From the NCBI RefSeq assembly GCF_006715305.1, contig NZ_VFMY01000001.1, positions 3,286,001-3,350,000 on the forward strand: a stretch of 64,000 nt of DNA, read 5' to 3'. The notes below the pieces were generated by a model that made no database searches, was not told where the DNA came from, and worked only from the letters and a program-made list of their open reading frames with translations. The position numbers and the translations under genes are program-made. Position 1 is the first letter of the stretch, and the number at the start of each line of letters is the position of its first letter. Of this stretch, positions 43,841 through 52,191 are shown piece by piece. Origin of the DNA: Arthrobacter sp. SLBN-100 (GTDB lineage Bacteria > Actinomycetota > Actinomycetes > Actinomycetales > Micrococcaceae).

Positions 43841-45474
43841 CCGCAGAGGGACCGCATTCGGAGGCTGGCGCTCCCAGCACTGCCCCTGCCCCCGAAAAAG
43901 CCGCTCCCCATGGTGTTCCAGGCACCACGGCCGACGGCGAATGGCTGCGGGTGCACCCGGCGTCGCCTTTTGTGCGTGGCTGGGTGGCCCTGGCGGCGAT
44001 CGGATTTTTCTTCGGCCGGGACGTTTTTGAGGGGGCCCTGCAGGGCCGTCCCGTCCTGGGGGATGAGTTTGCCGGCCGGGCACCGTGGCTGCTGGCCGCG
44101 GGCGGAATCATGCTGCTCATCGCAGTGCTCGGTTTTATCCTCACGTGGTACTTCACCAAGTACCAGGTCTCCGGGGGCTATGTCCGGGTCAATACGGGCT
44201 TCATTTTCCGGCAGCAGCGCCAGGCACGGCTGGACCGGGTGCAGGCCATCGACATTGTGCAGCCCCTGCTGGCCCGGATCTTCGGGCTGGCCGAGCTCAA
44301 GTTCGAGGTGGCCGATGCGGGGGAGTCGGCAGTACGCCTGGCCTACCTCACAATGGACGAAGCCCGCCAACTCCGCGCCACCATCCTGGCCCGCGCGGCC
44401 GGTGTGGCCGCAGACCCGTCCCGCCCGGACGGGCCGGCACCCGAGGCGCCGGAATATCCGGTACTGGCAGTGCCGCCGTCGCGCCTTATCGGTTCCCTGC
44501 TGCTCAGCGAGCAAAGCGTTTTTGTGATGCTTGGCGCCGTGGTTTCCGTGGTTCTTTCCGCGGTCACCGACAACCGCAGCTTCTACTTCTACCTGATTCC
44601 GGCTGCCTTGGGTTTGGCGGCAAGCTACTGGAACCTGTTCAACAAGGGTTACAACTTCACGGCGGCCATCTCGCCGGACGGCATCCGGCTGCGCTATGGG
44701 CTGCTGGACACCCAGGCGCAGACGCTTCCGCCGGGCCGGATCCAGGCGTTGAAGGTGGCCCAGCCTCCGTTGTGGCGGGCGCTGGGCTGGTACCGCATCC
44801 AGGTCAACGTAGCCGGTTACGGCGGCGTCGAGAACGCGGCCGAGGGTTCTGCCCGGACCACGCTCCTGCCGGTGGGGAAGCTGGAGGACGTAATGGCGAT
44901 CCTCGCGCTGGTCCTTCCGGATCCCGGCACGCCCAATGCTGCCGCCGTCTTCGGCGCTGGGCTCCATGGCCTGGATTCGGTTGGCGGCTTCGTCAGCACG
45001 CCGGCCAGGGCCCGCCTGCTTGCGCCGCTGGGGTGGCGCCGGAACGGTTATGCCGCGACGGACACGGCCCTACTGATCCGTTCCGGCCGCTGGTGGCGCG
45101 AGCTTGTGATGGTGCCGCACCAGCGGACCCAGTCCATGGCCCTGCACCAGGGCCCGCTCGCACGCCGCTTCGGAGTGGCTGACCTGGTGCTGCACACCAC
45201 TGTGGGGCCCGTTTCGCCGCGTCTGCGGCAGGCCGGCACGGAGCAGGCGCTCGAGCTTTTTGACGCCCAGTCCGCCCGCGCAAGGCTTGCACGGAAGCGG
45301 CAAACCACCGAACAATGGCTGGCCCAGGTGGCCCCAAGCTCACTGGTGGTTGAGCCGAGCGAGGCGGTTGCGCCTGAGCCGGTGGTTGAGGCGAGCGGGG
45401 CCGTTGCGCCTCAGCCGGTGGTTGGGCGCGAGGAAACCCCAGTCCCAAGACAGAAAGGCCAGCAGCATGGCTAA
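43837..45474 (+). CDS. Multi-PH-domain membrane protein (YdbT-like)
   Basis: The 545-residue protein has several transmembrane helices and three bPH2 modules: about residues 100-185 (VRVNTGFIFRQQRQARLDRV), 260-340 (GIRLRYGLLDTQAQTLPPGR) and 405-475 (TALLIRSGRWWRELVMVPHQ). It pairs with the YdbS-like gene before it. GTG 43837 overlaps the previous stop. The last 40 residues (VVEPSEAVAPEPVVEASGA...) are encoded by three degenerate copies of the genome's TGGTTGAG extragenic repeat and are not part of a domain. The start of the next gene lies inside its last codons. Confidence 0.8.
   Translation: MTAEGPHSEAGAPSTAPAPEKAAPHGVPGTTADGEWLRVHPASPFVRGWVALAAIGFFFGRDVFEGALQGRPVLGDEFAGRAPWLLAAGGIMLLIAVLGFILTWYFTKYQVSGGYVRVNTGFIFRQQRQARLDRVQAIDIVQPLLARIFGLAELKFEVADAGESAVRLAYLTMDEARQLRATILARAAGVAADPSRPDGPAPEAPEYPVLAVPPSRLIGSLLLSEQSVFVMLGAVVSVVLSAVTDNRSFYFYLIPAALGLAASYWNLFNKGYNFTAAISPDGIRLRYGLLDTQAQTLPPGRIQALKVAQPPLWRALGWYRIQVNVAGYGGVENAAEGSARTTLLPVGKLEDVMAILALVLPDPGTPNAAAVFGAGLHGLDSVGGFVSTPARARLLAPLGWRRNGYAATDTALLIRSGRWWRELVMVPHQRTQSMALHQGPLARRFGVADLVLHTTVGPVSPRLRQAGTEQALELFDAQSARARLARKRQTTEQWLAQVAPSSLVVEPSEAVAPEPVVEASGAVAPQPVVGREETPVPRQKGQQHG
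45345..45440. repeat. Extragenic-type repeat copies inside a coding 3' end
   Basis: Three copies of the GGTGGTTGAG/GGTTGGGC core, spaced about 45 and 36 bases, lie in frame in the 3' end of the multi-PH-domain gene and encode VVEP, VVEA and VVGR. They match the array at 47623-47785 in core sequence. Confidence 0.55.
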
Positions 45475-46360
45475 GCCCGGACGCCTCGGCGTCGGAATCA
45501 TCGGAGCGGGCAAGGTGGGTGCCGTGCTCGGCGCGGCCCTCCGCGCGGCCGAACACGCCGTCGTCGGGGTTTCAGCTGTTTCCGATGCCAGTCGTGAACG
45601 TGCCGAGACACTGCTGCCCGGCGTACCGGTGCTGGAAGTCCAGGAAATCGTGGAGCGGGCGGAGCTGGTGCTGCTGGCAGTGCCCGATGACGCTCTGCCC
45701 GGCCTGGTCGACGGACTGGCGAAACTGGGTGCGTGGCAGCCGGGTCAGCTGGTTGCCCACACGTCCGGTCGGTTCGGAGTGGGCGTGCTGCGTCCGGTGC
45801 GTGCGGCCGGCGCCGTCCCGCTGGCACTGCATCCCGCGATGACTTTCACCGGGATGAGCCTGGACCTGACCCGCCTGCTCGACTGCACGTTCGGCGTCAC
45901 TGCGGATGCCGCCATGCTGCCGATTGCGCAGGCGCTGGTGGTGGAGATGGGTGCGGAGCCCGTGGTCATTGCCGAGGCAGACAGGACGCTCTACCACGCG
46001 GCCCTGGCGCATGCTTCCAACCATCTGGTAACCCTTGTGGCGCAGGCTTCCGAGCTGCTGAAGGATGTGGGAGTGGAGGCGCCCGAGCGGATGCTGGGTC
46101 CGCTGCTGCGGGCCACCCTTGAGAACGCGCTGGCGTCGGGGGAGTCCGCCCTCACCGGGCCGGTGGCGCGCGGCGACGTGGGAACGGTGCAAGCCCATGC
46201 GGAGGCCTTGCGGGAGTTCGACGGCGGCGCGCAGGGCGATGTGCTGGCTGCTTACCTTGCCATGGCACGCGCCACAGCCCTCCGCGCCGAGGGACGGGGG
46301 CTGCTGAAACCTGACCAGTTGGGGGAGCTGCGCAAGGCCCTGGAACCGGAGAAAGACTGA
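45467..46360 (+). CDS. Rossmann-fold and DUF2520 oxidoreductase
   Basis: The 297-residue protein has an N-terminal Rossmann domain ([17 protein letters not shown] at 9-25, a GxGxxG-type site) and a helical DUF2520 domain at about 155-285. It resembles NADP-dependent beta-hydroxyacid dehydrogenases. It lies three bases before panC. I recall that a distinct ketopantoate reductase, PanG, has been described from this general type, so a ketopantoate reductase role is a reasonable inference, not shown. ATG 45467 has an AAAGG ribosome site and overlaps the previous gene by eight bases. Confidence 0.8.
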   Translation: MAKPGRLGVGIIGAGKVGAVLGAALRAAEHAVVGVSAVSDASRERAETLLPGVPVLEVQEIVERAELVLLAVPDDALPGLVDGLAKLGAWQPGQLVAHTSGRFGVGVLRPVRAAGAVPLALHPAMTFTGMSLDLTRLLDCTFGVTADAAMLPIAQALVVEMGAEPVVIAEADRTLYHAALAHASNHLVTLVAQASELLKDVGVEAPERMLGPLLRATLENALASGESALTGPVARGDVGTVQAHAEALREFDGGAQGDVLAAYLAMARATALRAEGRGLLKPDQLGELRKALEPEKD

Positions 46361-46362
46361 AA

Positions 46363-47280
46363 ATGCCGATCAAACTCGTCACAACCGTCGCGGAACTGCA
46401 TGCCGAGAGCGCCCGGCTCCTCACTGGGAAACGCGGCAGGTCCCAAGGCCTCGTGCCCACTATGGGTGCACTGCACGAGGGGCATGCCGCGTTGGCGCGT
46501 ACCGCCGTCGAGCAGAACGACGTGGTGGTGGCAACGATCTTCGTCAACCCGCTGCAGTTCGGCGACGCCACGGACCTGGACCGCTATCCGCGGACCCTGG
46601 ACGCCGACCTCGCTTTGCTGGAAGCGCAGGGCGTGGATCTTGCCTTTGCCCCGTCCGTTGAGGAGGTGTATCCCGGCGGCGAGCCGCTGGTGCGCATAAC
46701 GTCCGGAGCGCTCGGGGAGAAGTGGGAGGGAGCCTCCCGGCCAGGCCACTTTGACGGCGCCCTGACCGTGGTGGCCAAGCTGCTGCACTACGGAATCCCC
46801 GGTGCCGGACTGCCCGCTGGTAAGGGGGTTCAAGGCGGCCTGCCGGCCTACCGTGCCTACTTCGGCCAGAAGGATGCCCAGCAGTTGGCGCTGGTCCGGC
46901 GGATGGTGGCGGACCTGAACTTTCCGGTCGAAATTGTGGGCGTGCCCACGGTCCGGTCAGCCGACGGGCTGGCGCTTTCGAGCCGCAACCGCTTCCTGTC
47001 CGACGACGAGCGAGAGGCCGCGCTGGTGCTGTCGCGGGCGTTGCGGCTGCTTGAGGAGCGGGCCAATGCGCGGGAGCCGCTGGACCTTGAGTCCGCACAG
47101 GCGATGGTGGAGTCCCAGCCGCTGGTGGCGCTGGACTACTTCGACGTGGTGGACCCGGACACTTTGGCGCCGCTGGCAGAAAACTGCCGGGAGACCCCGT
47201 TCAGGGGCGAGGCCTTGGCGCTCATCGCGGCCAAGGTGGGGCCGGTGCGCCTCATCGATAATATGCCGCTGAGCTCTTAG
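46363..47280 (+). CDS. panC: Pantothenate synthetase
   Basis: The 305-residue enzyme condenses pantoate and beta-alanine with ATP. The HIGH-like motif is in [21 protein letters not shown] and [10 protein letters not shown] are the substrate-binding loops, and LSSRNRFLS holds the KMSKS-like position. A 17-residue Gly/Pro-rich insert (about residues 146-162) lies before RAYFGQKD, longer than in most family members. It follows the DUF2520 gene by three bases. Confidence 0.93.
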   Translation: MPIKLVTTVAELHAESARLLTGKRGRSQGLVPTMGALHEGHAALARTAVEQNDVVVATIFVNPLQFGDATDLDRYPRTLDADLALLEAQGVDLAFAPSVEEVYPGGEPLVRITSGALGEKWEGASRPGHFDGALTVVAKLLHYGIPGAGLPAGKGVQGGLPAYRAYFGQKDAQQLALVRRMVADLNFPVEIVGVPTVRSADGLALSSRNRFLSDDEREAALVLSRALRLLEERANAREPLDLESAQAMVESQPLVALDYFDVVDPDTLAPLAENCRETPFRGEALALIAAKVGPVRLIDNMPLSS

Positions 47281-47359
47281 CGGTTCCTGGCGCTGGCGGG
47301 GGCTCTTCGTGTCGCTGGGCCGGCTCAGCCCGTAACGCTCGCGGAGTGCTTTCGGTTAA

Positions 47360-47619
47360 ATGCCAGGCTCCTTCATCAATGTCCTGCTGGAAATGGGCCC
47401 GGCCCACCCACTGGGCCAGGCCAGCATCGACTACCTCGCGAAAATCCGGGGACAGGTCCAGACCCTGGCTGAAGAGGCCGGGCTCCAGCGGCCCGACGAG
47501 TTGCCCGGTCGTGGCACATCCTGATGAAGGGCTCTATCATCTCCGCCACCGAGCGCGACATGCAGGCAGCCAAGCGCGCCCAGCAGATGGCTGGCTGGCT
47601 GATCGAGCACCACCGCTGA
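47360..47619 (+). pseudogene. Frameshifted C-terminal remnant of a TetR-family regulator
   Basis: The first part (47360 to about 47508) reads FINVLLEMGPAHPLGQASIDYLAKIRG-like sequence, and the frame then changes so that SWHILMKGSIISATERD continues to a stop at 47617-47619. Joined, the two make about 85 residues of the C-terminal ligand domain found in many TetR regulators. The helix-turn-helix half is missing, and a stop lies directly before 47360. A one-base loss near 47508 explains the shift. Confidence 0.65.
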
Positions 47620-47622
47620 ACA

Positions 47623-47785
47623 CCGGCGGTTGAGCTTGTCGAAACCTGCCCTAAGACAAACCCACGTCCGGTGGTTGGGCCTGTCGATACCCGGCCATGG
47701 AACAACCGCCTCCGGTGGTTGGGCCTGTCGAAACCTCCCCACAGGACGAAGCCCCTCCGGTGGTTGAGCCTGTCGAAACCCGGCC
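47623..47785. repeat. Four-copy array of the TGGTTGAGCCTGTCGAAACC repeat
   Basis: Copies start at 47623, 47668, 47712 and 47757, a spacing of 44-45 bases. Each has the core GGTTGAGC or GGTTGGGC, then CTGTCGAAACC or a one-base variant. The spacers differ, so the repeats appear to have inserted or spread as units. The array fills the gap between the TetR remnant and the HNH gene. Confidence 0.75.
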
Positions 47786-47798
47786 GCGGGACGGCCCC

Positions 47799-49730
47799 TC
47801 AGCCGGTTAACAATTCCATAAGGGCGTGTTCCAACGGGCTCTTTTCGGCGGCCAGAAGCCCTGCCGTTTCGGCGGCCAGGCGCTTGGGCGTTTCAGCATC
47901 CAGGAACTTGGGTGTTCCGCCCGTTGGTAGGAGTCCGGGTGGCCATTGTGATGGTTCCGGGTCGGGTTGTTCGGGTTTGTAGTGGCGTCCGGTGGGTGAG
48001 GTCCAGCCGGGTGGTTCGTTGTGGGTGGCTGATATGGGGGTCCAGGAGCTGTTGTGTTTCAGGCGGTGGTGCTTGGGGCATAGCTGGGCCAGGTTGCTGA
48101 TTCCGGTGGTTCCGCCGTGGTGCCAGGCGGTGAGGTGGTCGGTGTCGTTATCGAGGGAGGGGTTGTTGCAGCCGGGGAAGGTGCATTTTCCGTCTCTGAG
48201 GCGGATGGCTTGTTTCATGGCTTTGGTGAGCCGGTAGTTGGTGCGGCCGATTTCCAGTGGTGCCCCGTCCCGGGGGTCGACGAGCACCCGGTAGAAGGAG
48301 CTCGCCCCTTCGGTGACGAGTATGCGGGCCATGGAGGCGGGGATGGGACCGTAGCCGTCCAGGTTTGCGGGTTCGTCGGTGAGGCCGAGGAGCGCGAACA
48401 CCGGAACCGTGACCAGGACTTGGGCGTTCGGGACTGGGACGCTTGCGATATCCGTGTAAGCGCTGCGGTCGGCGGTTTCCTCGCGCCCGGCGGCGGTGGT
48501 GGTCGTTTCATTGGTGTCGGCCGCGGCCAGGGAGGCCCGTCCGATCGGGCCATCGGAGCCGTCTTCGGTGGTTTCTGTGTTGGCTTCGCCCGTGATGTTT
48601 TGTCGTGGGCTGGTTTCCGGGGCGGGGCTGAGGGCTGGTCCTGCGGTGAGGAGCAGGTGGGCGGCGATGTCGGGGCGTAATTGTGTCATTGACCGTGGTT
48701 CGTCGGGGCCTTGGAGGCCGCGGGCGAGGGCGGTGGTGCGGTTCCAGATGGCGGATGCGGTGTCGGCGGGCAGGTAGAGCGAGACCCGCGCCATGCCGTC
48801 ACGGTCCGGGGTGTATTCCATCTGCCGGTCCGCGGCGCTTTTGCTGTGGCGTTTTTCGAGGGTTTCGGGGTGGTGGCGTTCGCGCCAGCCGCGGACTTTG
48901 GCCCGGAAGCGTCCGGGGATGAGGTCACCCGCGGCCGCTCCGCGGGCCGGGTTGGGTGCGTCCGGGTCCAGGAAGTGGGCGGCCAGCGCGATTGCGCCGG
49001 CGGGGCCGAGGCCTTCGGTTTCGTCGGTGATGATTTTGGCGTGCTGCAAGGAGATGGTCCCGGTGGACAGGGCGTCCAGGGCCAGGGGGATGGAGCAGAG
49101 TTGGCGGGACTGGGTGACGAGTGCCCCGGCGGCGGGGGAGCTGATGGTCAGGACGCCGGCGATTTCCTCGATGGCGGACATTTCGGCGTAGGTCCGCTCG
49201 TGCACTGGCGCTTCCGGCGGGGTCATCGCGTGCTGGATCTCGACGGCATCGACGGCGTCCCGGGCCTTGACCGCGGCGAGCTGGGCTTCGAGCTGCTTCA
49301 CGACCGCCATCCGGTCCAGCCGGATCTCATACTGCCGCTGCAGCACATCCACAACAGCGCCGGCACTGGCACCGGTAGCCAGGGCGGCATCCTCAAAAAA
49401 CAGCGCGTCCAGGCCCGCGACGGAGGTGTGAATTCCTTCCATCACCCGTGCTGTGCCCGCGCCGTTTCCCATACCAGCATCATCCATCGAGGCGCTGACA
49501 TTTTGTGAGGGTGCGGCTGATGGACAAACCGGCACAGTCTGAACGGCAGAAATCAGTGCGGCAGCAGGATTCTCCTCACCTGCTGTGCCCGCGGCGTTTC
49601 CCATACCAGCATCATCTATCGAGGCACCGACAATTCCTGAAGGTGCGACTGTTGGACGAACCGGCGCAGCCGGCACGGCAGGAAACAGCGATGCCGCACT
49701 TACCGTCCCACCTGCCGGATCCTTTCCCAT
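47799..49730 (-). CDS. DUF222/HNH-domain protein
   Basis: The 643-residue protein has a DUF222 region (about 90-460) and a C-terminal HNH nuclease domain: CTFPGCNNPSLDNDTDHLTAW followed by LCPKHHRLKH, which gives the two Cys pairs and catalytic His. These proteins are multi-copy in Micrococcaceae and of unknown role; many resemble group II intron-type or 13E12 repeat proteins. A Thr/Glu/Ala-rich insert occurs near 385-420. The N-terminus is unusual. ATG 49730, ATG 49604 and ATG 49472 each begin a similar unit ending in (S/A)S(I/M)(D/E)D..MG, so the start region is tandemly triplicated in frame. The last is probably the ancestral start. Confidence 0.78.
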   Translation of the reverse strand: MGKDPAGGTVSAASLFPAVPAAPVRPTVAPSGIVGASIDDAGMGNAAGTAGEENPAAALISAVQTVPVCPSAAPSQNVSASMDDAGMGNGAGTARVMEGIHTSVAGLDALFFEDAALATGASAGAVVDVLQRQYEIRLDRMAVVKQLEAQLAAVKARDAVDAVEIQHAMTPPEAPVHERTYAEMSAIEEIAGVLTISSPAAGALVTQSRQLCSIPLALDALSTGTISLQHAKIITDETEGLGPAGAIALAAHFLDPDAPNPARGAAAGDLIPGRFRAKVRGWRERHHPETLEKRHSKSAADRQMEYTPDRDGMARVSLYLPADTASAIWNRTTALARGLQGPDEPRSMTQLRPDIAAHLLLTAGPALSPAPETSPRQNITGEANTETTEDGSDGPIGRASLAAADTNETTTTAAGREETADRSAYTDIASVPVPNAQVLVTVPVFALLGLTDEPANLDGYGPIPASMARILVTEGASSFYRVLVDPRDGAPLEIGRTNYRLTKAMKQAIRLRDGKCTFPGCNNPSLDNDTDHLTAWHHGGTTGISNLAQLCPKHHRLKHNSSWTPISATHNEPPGWTSPTGRHYKPEQPDPEPSQWPPGLLPTGGTPKFLDAETPKRLAAETAGLLAAEKSPLEHALMELLTG

Positions 49731-49760
49731 ACGAAAATCTTCTATCGAGGCATTGACATC
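49460..49760. repeat. Triplicated start region of the HNH gene (126- and 132-base periods)
   Basis: Three imperfect units share the plus-strand core TTTCCCATA followed by CATC(C/T)ATCGAGGC-like sequence and GACA. Successive ATGs are separated by 126 and 132 bases, both multiples of three. Divergence between units is moderate, so the duplication is not new. Confidence 0.65.
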
Positions 49761-49843
49761 TTGGCTGACGTGCAGGGCAAAGGCTCGCTGCCGCCGTCGT
49801 AATGGTCCTCGGGCCGGCCAAAAGCACGCGAAAGATAGTCAGC

Positions 49844-49872
49844 TTGCTTATTACTTTCAGCTTTCCTAGGCT
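49844..49872 (+). promoter_or_regulatory. Promoter of the DJ-1/PfpI gene
   Basis: TTGCTT (49844-49849) and TAGGCT (49867-49872) are 17 bases apart, with the ribosome site and start 85 bases further on. It is one of the better matches to a vegetative promoter in the window. Confidence 0.5.
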
Positions 49873-49956
49873 GGAAGCTGTCAGGCAAACAACTCTCGAA
49901 GCGGTATTTCACGCCCTCAATAACGCGCGGAACGCTGCCTCACATGAGGAGGAAAA

Positions 49957-50523
49957 ATGGCAGAGCAAAGCATCGCAGGCAAGAAGGTCGCATTTTTGCT
50001 GACGGACGGCGTGGAGCAGATTGAACTGACCAGCCCGTGGCAGGCAGTGGAAGCGGCCGGCGGCCAGCCCACCCTGGTGGCGCCCAAGAGCGGAAAGCTG
50101 CAGGGGTTCAAGGGCACGGACAAAGGTGACACGTTCGACGTCGACCTGACGGTAGCCGAGGCGAACGCGGGCGACTTTGACGCCCTGGTGCTCCCTGGCG
50201 GCGTTGTTAACGCCGACCACCTCCGGGTGGACAAGGATGCACAGGCCTTCACCAGAAGCTTCTTTGAACAGCACAAGCCGGTGGCATCCATCTGCCACGG
50301 ACCCTGGCTGCTTATCGAAGCCGGCGTGGTGCGCGGGCGGAACCTCACGTCTTACCACACACTGCAAACGGACCTGAAGAATGCCGGTGCCAACTGGACC
50401 GATGAAGAAGTAGTGGTGGACCAGGGCCTGGTCACCAGCCGCAATCCCGATGATCTTCCGGCGTTTAACAGCAAGCTGGTCGAGGAGATTTCCGAGGGCG
50501 AGCACGCGGGCCAGACAGCCTAA
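49957..50523 (+). CDS. DJ-1/PfpI-family protein (type 1 glutamine amidotransferase fold)
   Basis: The 188-residue protein has the nucleophile elbow cysteine Cys113 in SICHGPWLL, the conserved Glu near the N-terminus (VEQIEL), and ALVLPGG before the elbow. This group (PfpI/YhbO-like) includes protein deglycases or proteases, with contested activities, and is linked to oxidative and carbonyl stress. An excellent AGGAGG ribosome site precedes ATG 49957. It is 130 bases before an MFS exporter on the same strand. Confidence 0.87.
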   Translation: MAEQSIAGKKVAFLLTDGVEQIELTSPWQAVEAAGGQPTLVAPKSGKLQGFKGTDKGDTFDVDLTVAEANAGDFDALVLPGGVVNADHLRVDKDAQAFTRSFFEQHKPVASICHGPWLLIEAGVVRGRNLTSYHTLQTDLKNAGANWTDEEVVVDQGLVTSRNPDDLPAFNSKLVEEISEGEHAGQTA

Positions 50524-50532
50524 AACCCAGTT

Positions 50533-50649
50533 GTTCCCTCAGGGTTCAAGAAAAATCCAGCGAGGAGGAATTACTCCAAGCGGTAGAGTGTTGGAGACTG
50601 CAGCGGCATTGACCGCGCACCACTCACTTTCACAACTCCCTGAGGGAAC
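50533..50649 (+). promoter_or_regulatory. Leader of the MFS gene with distant inverted repeats
   Basis: GTTCCCTCAGGG (50533-50544) and its exact complement CCCTGAGGGAAC (50638-50649) lie about 93 bases apart. The right arm contains the GAGGGA ribosome site of the MFS gene, so pairing would hide it. A smaller CTCCAA/TTGGAG stem lies between. No known riboswitch consensus was recognised. Confidence 0.4.
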
Positions 50650-50653
50650 ACGC

Positions 50654-52129
50654 ATGTCTACCGAAGTCTCTCCGAACGCCAGCGGCAAGTCCGTCCAAAC
50701 CGAAGGAACCAAGCCCGCCGCGCCGGAGAAGATGTCCCGCGAATCGGTGACGGTCATCAGCACGCTGCTGGTGGCGACGTTTGTGGTGATCCTCAACGAG
50801 ACCATCATGAACGTCGCCCTGCAGCGGCTCATGGTGGACCTCCAGGTGGACGCACCCACCGTCCAGTGGCTCTCCACCGGTTTTATGCTCACCATGGCCG
50901 TGGTCATTCCCACCACGGGTTTCATCCTGCAGACCCTGTCCACCCGGGCAGTGTTCATGCTCGCCATGGGCCTTTTTGCCGGCGGTACTGCACTTGCCGC
51001 AGTGGCTCCCGGGTTCGAGATCCTGCTGCTGGCGCGCATTGTCCAGGCTGGCGGCACCGCGATTATGCTGCCCTTGCTGATGACTACCATCCTCACCTTG
51101 GTCCCCCTGGCCAAGCGGGGTGCCGTGATGGGCAACGTCAGCATCGCCATTTCCGTTGCACCCGCCATGGGCCCCACGGTTTCCGGGCTGATCCTTGAGC
51201 ACTTCACGTGGCGCTTCATGTTTGTGTTCGTCCTCCCGGTGGCCCTCGCCGCCCTCGCCATCGGCGCGAAGTACCTGACCAACATCGGCGAGACCGAAAA
51301 GACCAAGCTCGATGCCCTTTCGGTCATTCTTACCGTCCCCGCATTCGGCGGCCTGGTTTACGGGCTTAGCCAGATCGGCGGCGGCCACGGCGGCCAGTCC
51401 GGGCCGGGTGTGGTTGCGATCGCCGCGCTGGTGATCGGCGTCGCAAGCCTCGCGGTCTTTGTCCTCCGCCAGCTCCGCCTGCAGAAGGCCGAAGCTCCGC
51501 TGCTGGATCTGCGCGCGTTCAACTTCCGCATGTTCACGGTCTCGGTCCTGCTGATGGTGGTGGCCATGATGGCACTATTCGGCGGCGTCATCCTGCTGCC
51601 GCTGTACCTGCAGGAAATCCGTGGCCTGGGCTCCCTCGAGACCGGCCTGGCGCTGCTGCCCGGCGGCCTGGCAATGGGCCTGCTGGGCCCCGTCATTGGC
51701 CGGTTGTTCGACAAGGTAGGACCGCTGCCGCTCACCGTCACCGGTTCAGTCCTGATGGTGGTGGCCCTTTGGCAGTTTTCAATGCTCGACGCCGGTACGT
51801 CCGTCACGTGGATCATCACACTTCACGTGGGGCTGAGTTTCGGCCTGGCCCTGCTGTTCACTCCGGCGTTCACCACCGGCCTGAACCCGCTTCCGCCGCA
51901 CCTTTACTCGCATGGCTCCGCGATCATGAGCACTACGCAGCAGGTTGCCGGCGCCGCGGGCACGGCCTTGCTGGTGTCCATCTTCGCGGTAGTCTCCGCG
52001 GCGTCGGGCCTCGTCGCGGGGATGAGCGCGGCCTTCCTGACCGCGACCGTCATTGCCTTCGCCGCCGTCGTACTCTCCGCCATGATGCGCAAAACCGAAG
52101 GTGCCGGCCCCGGCCACGGCGCCCACTAG
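50654..52129 (+). CDS. DHA2-family MFS multidrug exporter
   Basis: The 491-residue protein has about 14 transmembrane segments and the motif-rich first half of DHA2 drug/proton antiporters: NETIMNVALQRL (motif D1-type), WLSTGFMLTMAVVIPTTGFIL, and GRIV-like ARIVQAGGTAIMLPLL. The second half has LLPGGLAMGLLGPVIGRLFDK. Family role: export of drugs or quaternary amines. A TetR regulator of such pumps is not adjacent. ATG 50654 has a GAGGGAA ribosome site that lies in an inverted-repeat arm. Confidence 0.86.
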   Translation: MSTEVSPNASGKSVQTEGTKPAAPEKMSRESVTVISTLLVATFVVILNETIMNVALQRLMVDLQVDAPTVQWLSTGFMLTMAVVIPTTGFILQTLSTRAVFMLAMGLFAGGTALAAVAPGFEILLLARIVQAGGTAIMLPLLMTTILTLVPLAKRGAVMGNVSIAISVAPAMGPTVSGLILEHFTWRFMFVFVLPVALAALAIGAKYLTNIGETEKTKLDALSVILTVPAFGGLVYGLSQIGGGHGGQSGPGVVAIAALVIGVASLAVFVLRQLRLQKAEAPLLDLRAFNFRMFTVSVLLMVVAMMALFGGVILLPLYLQEIRGLGSLETGLALLPGGLAMGLLGPVIGRLFDKVGPLPLTVTGSVLMVVALWQFSMLDAGTSVTWIITLHVGLSFGLALLFTPAFTTGLNPLPPHLYSHGSAIMSTTQQVAGAAGTALLVSIFAVVSAASGLVAGMSAAFLTATVIAFAAVVLSAMMRKTEGAGPGHGAH

Positions 52130-52191
52130 CTTTGGTGATCGAGCCTGTTGAGCCCCACGGGTTTCGGCGGGCTCTGCCACCGGGCGATGGG

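Noticed and set aside
50541..50600. A tRNA-like or ykkC-type structure in the MFS leader
   Set aside because: The sequence GGGTTCAAG looks like part of a T arm but no other arms pair, and the guanidine I consensus is absent.
52130..52191. Another full copy of the extragenic repeat after the MFS gene
   Set aside because: Only a degenerate match (GATCGAGCCTGTTGAG) is present, too poor to call a copy with confidence.
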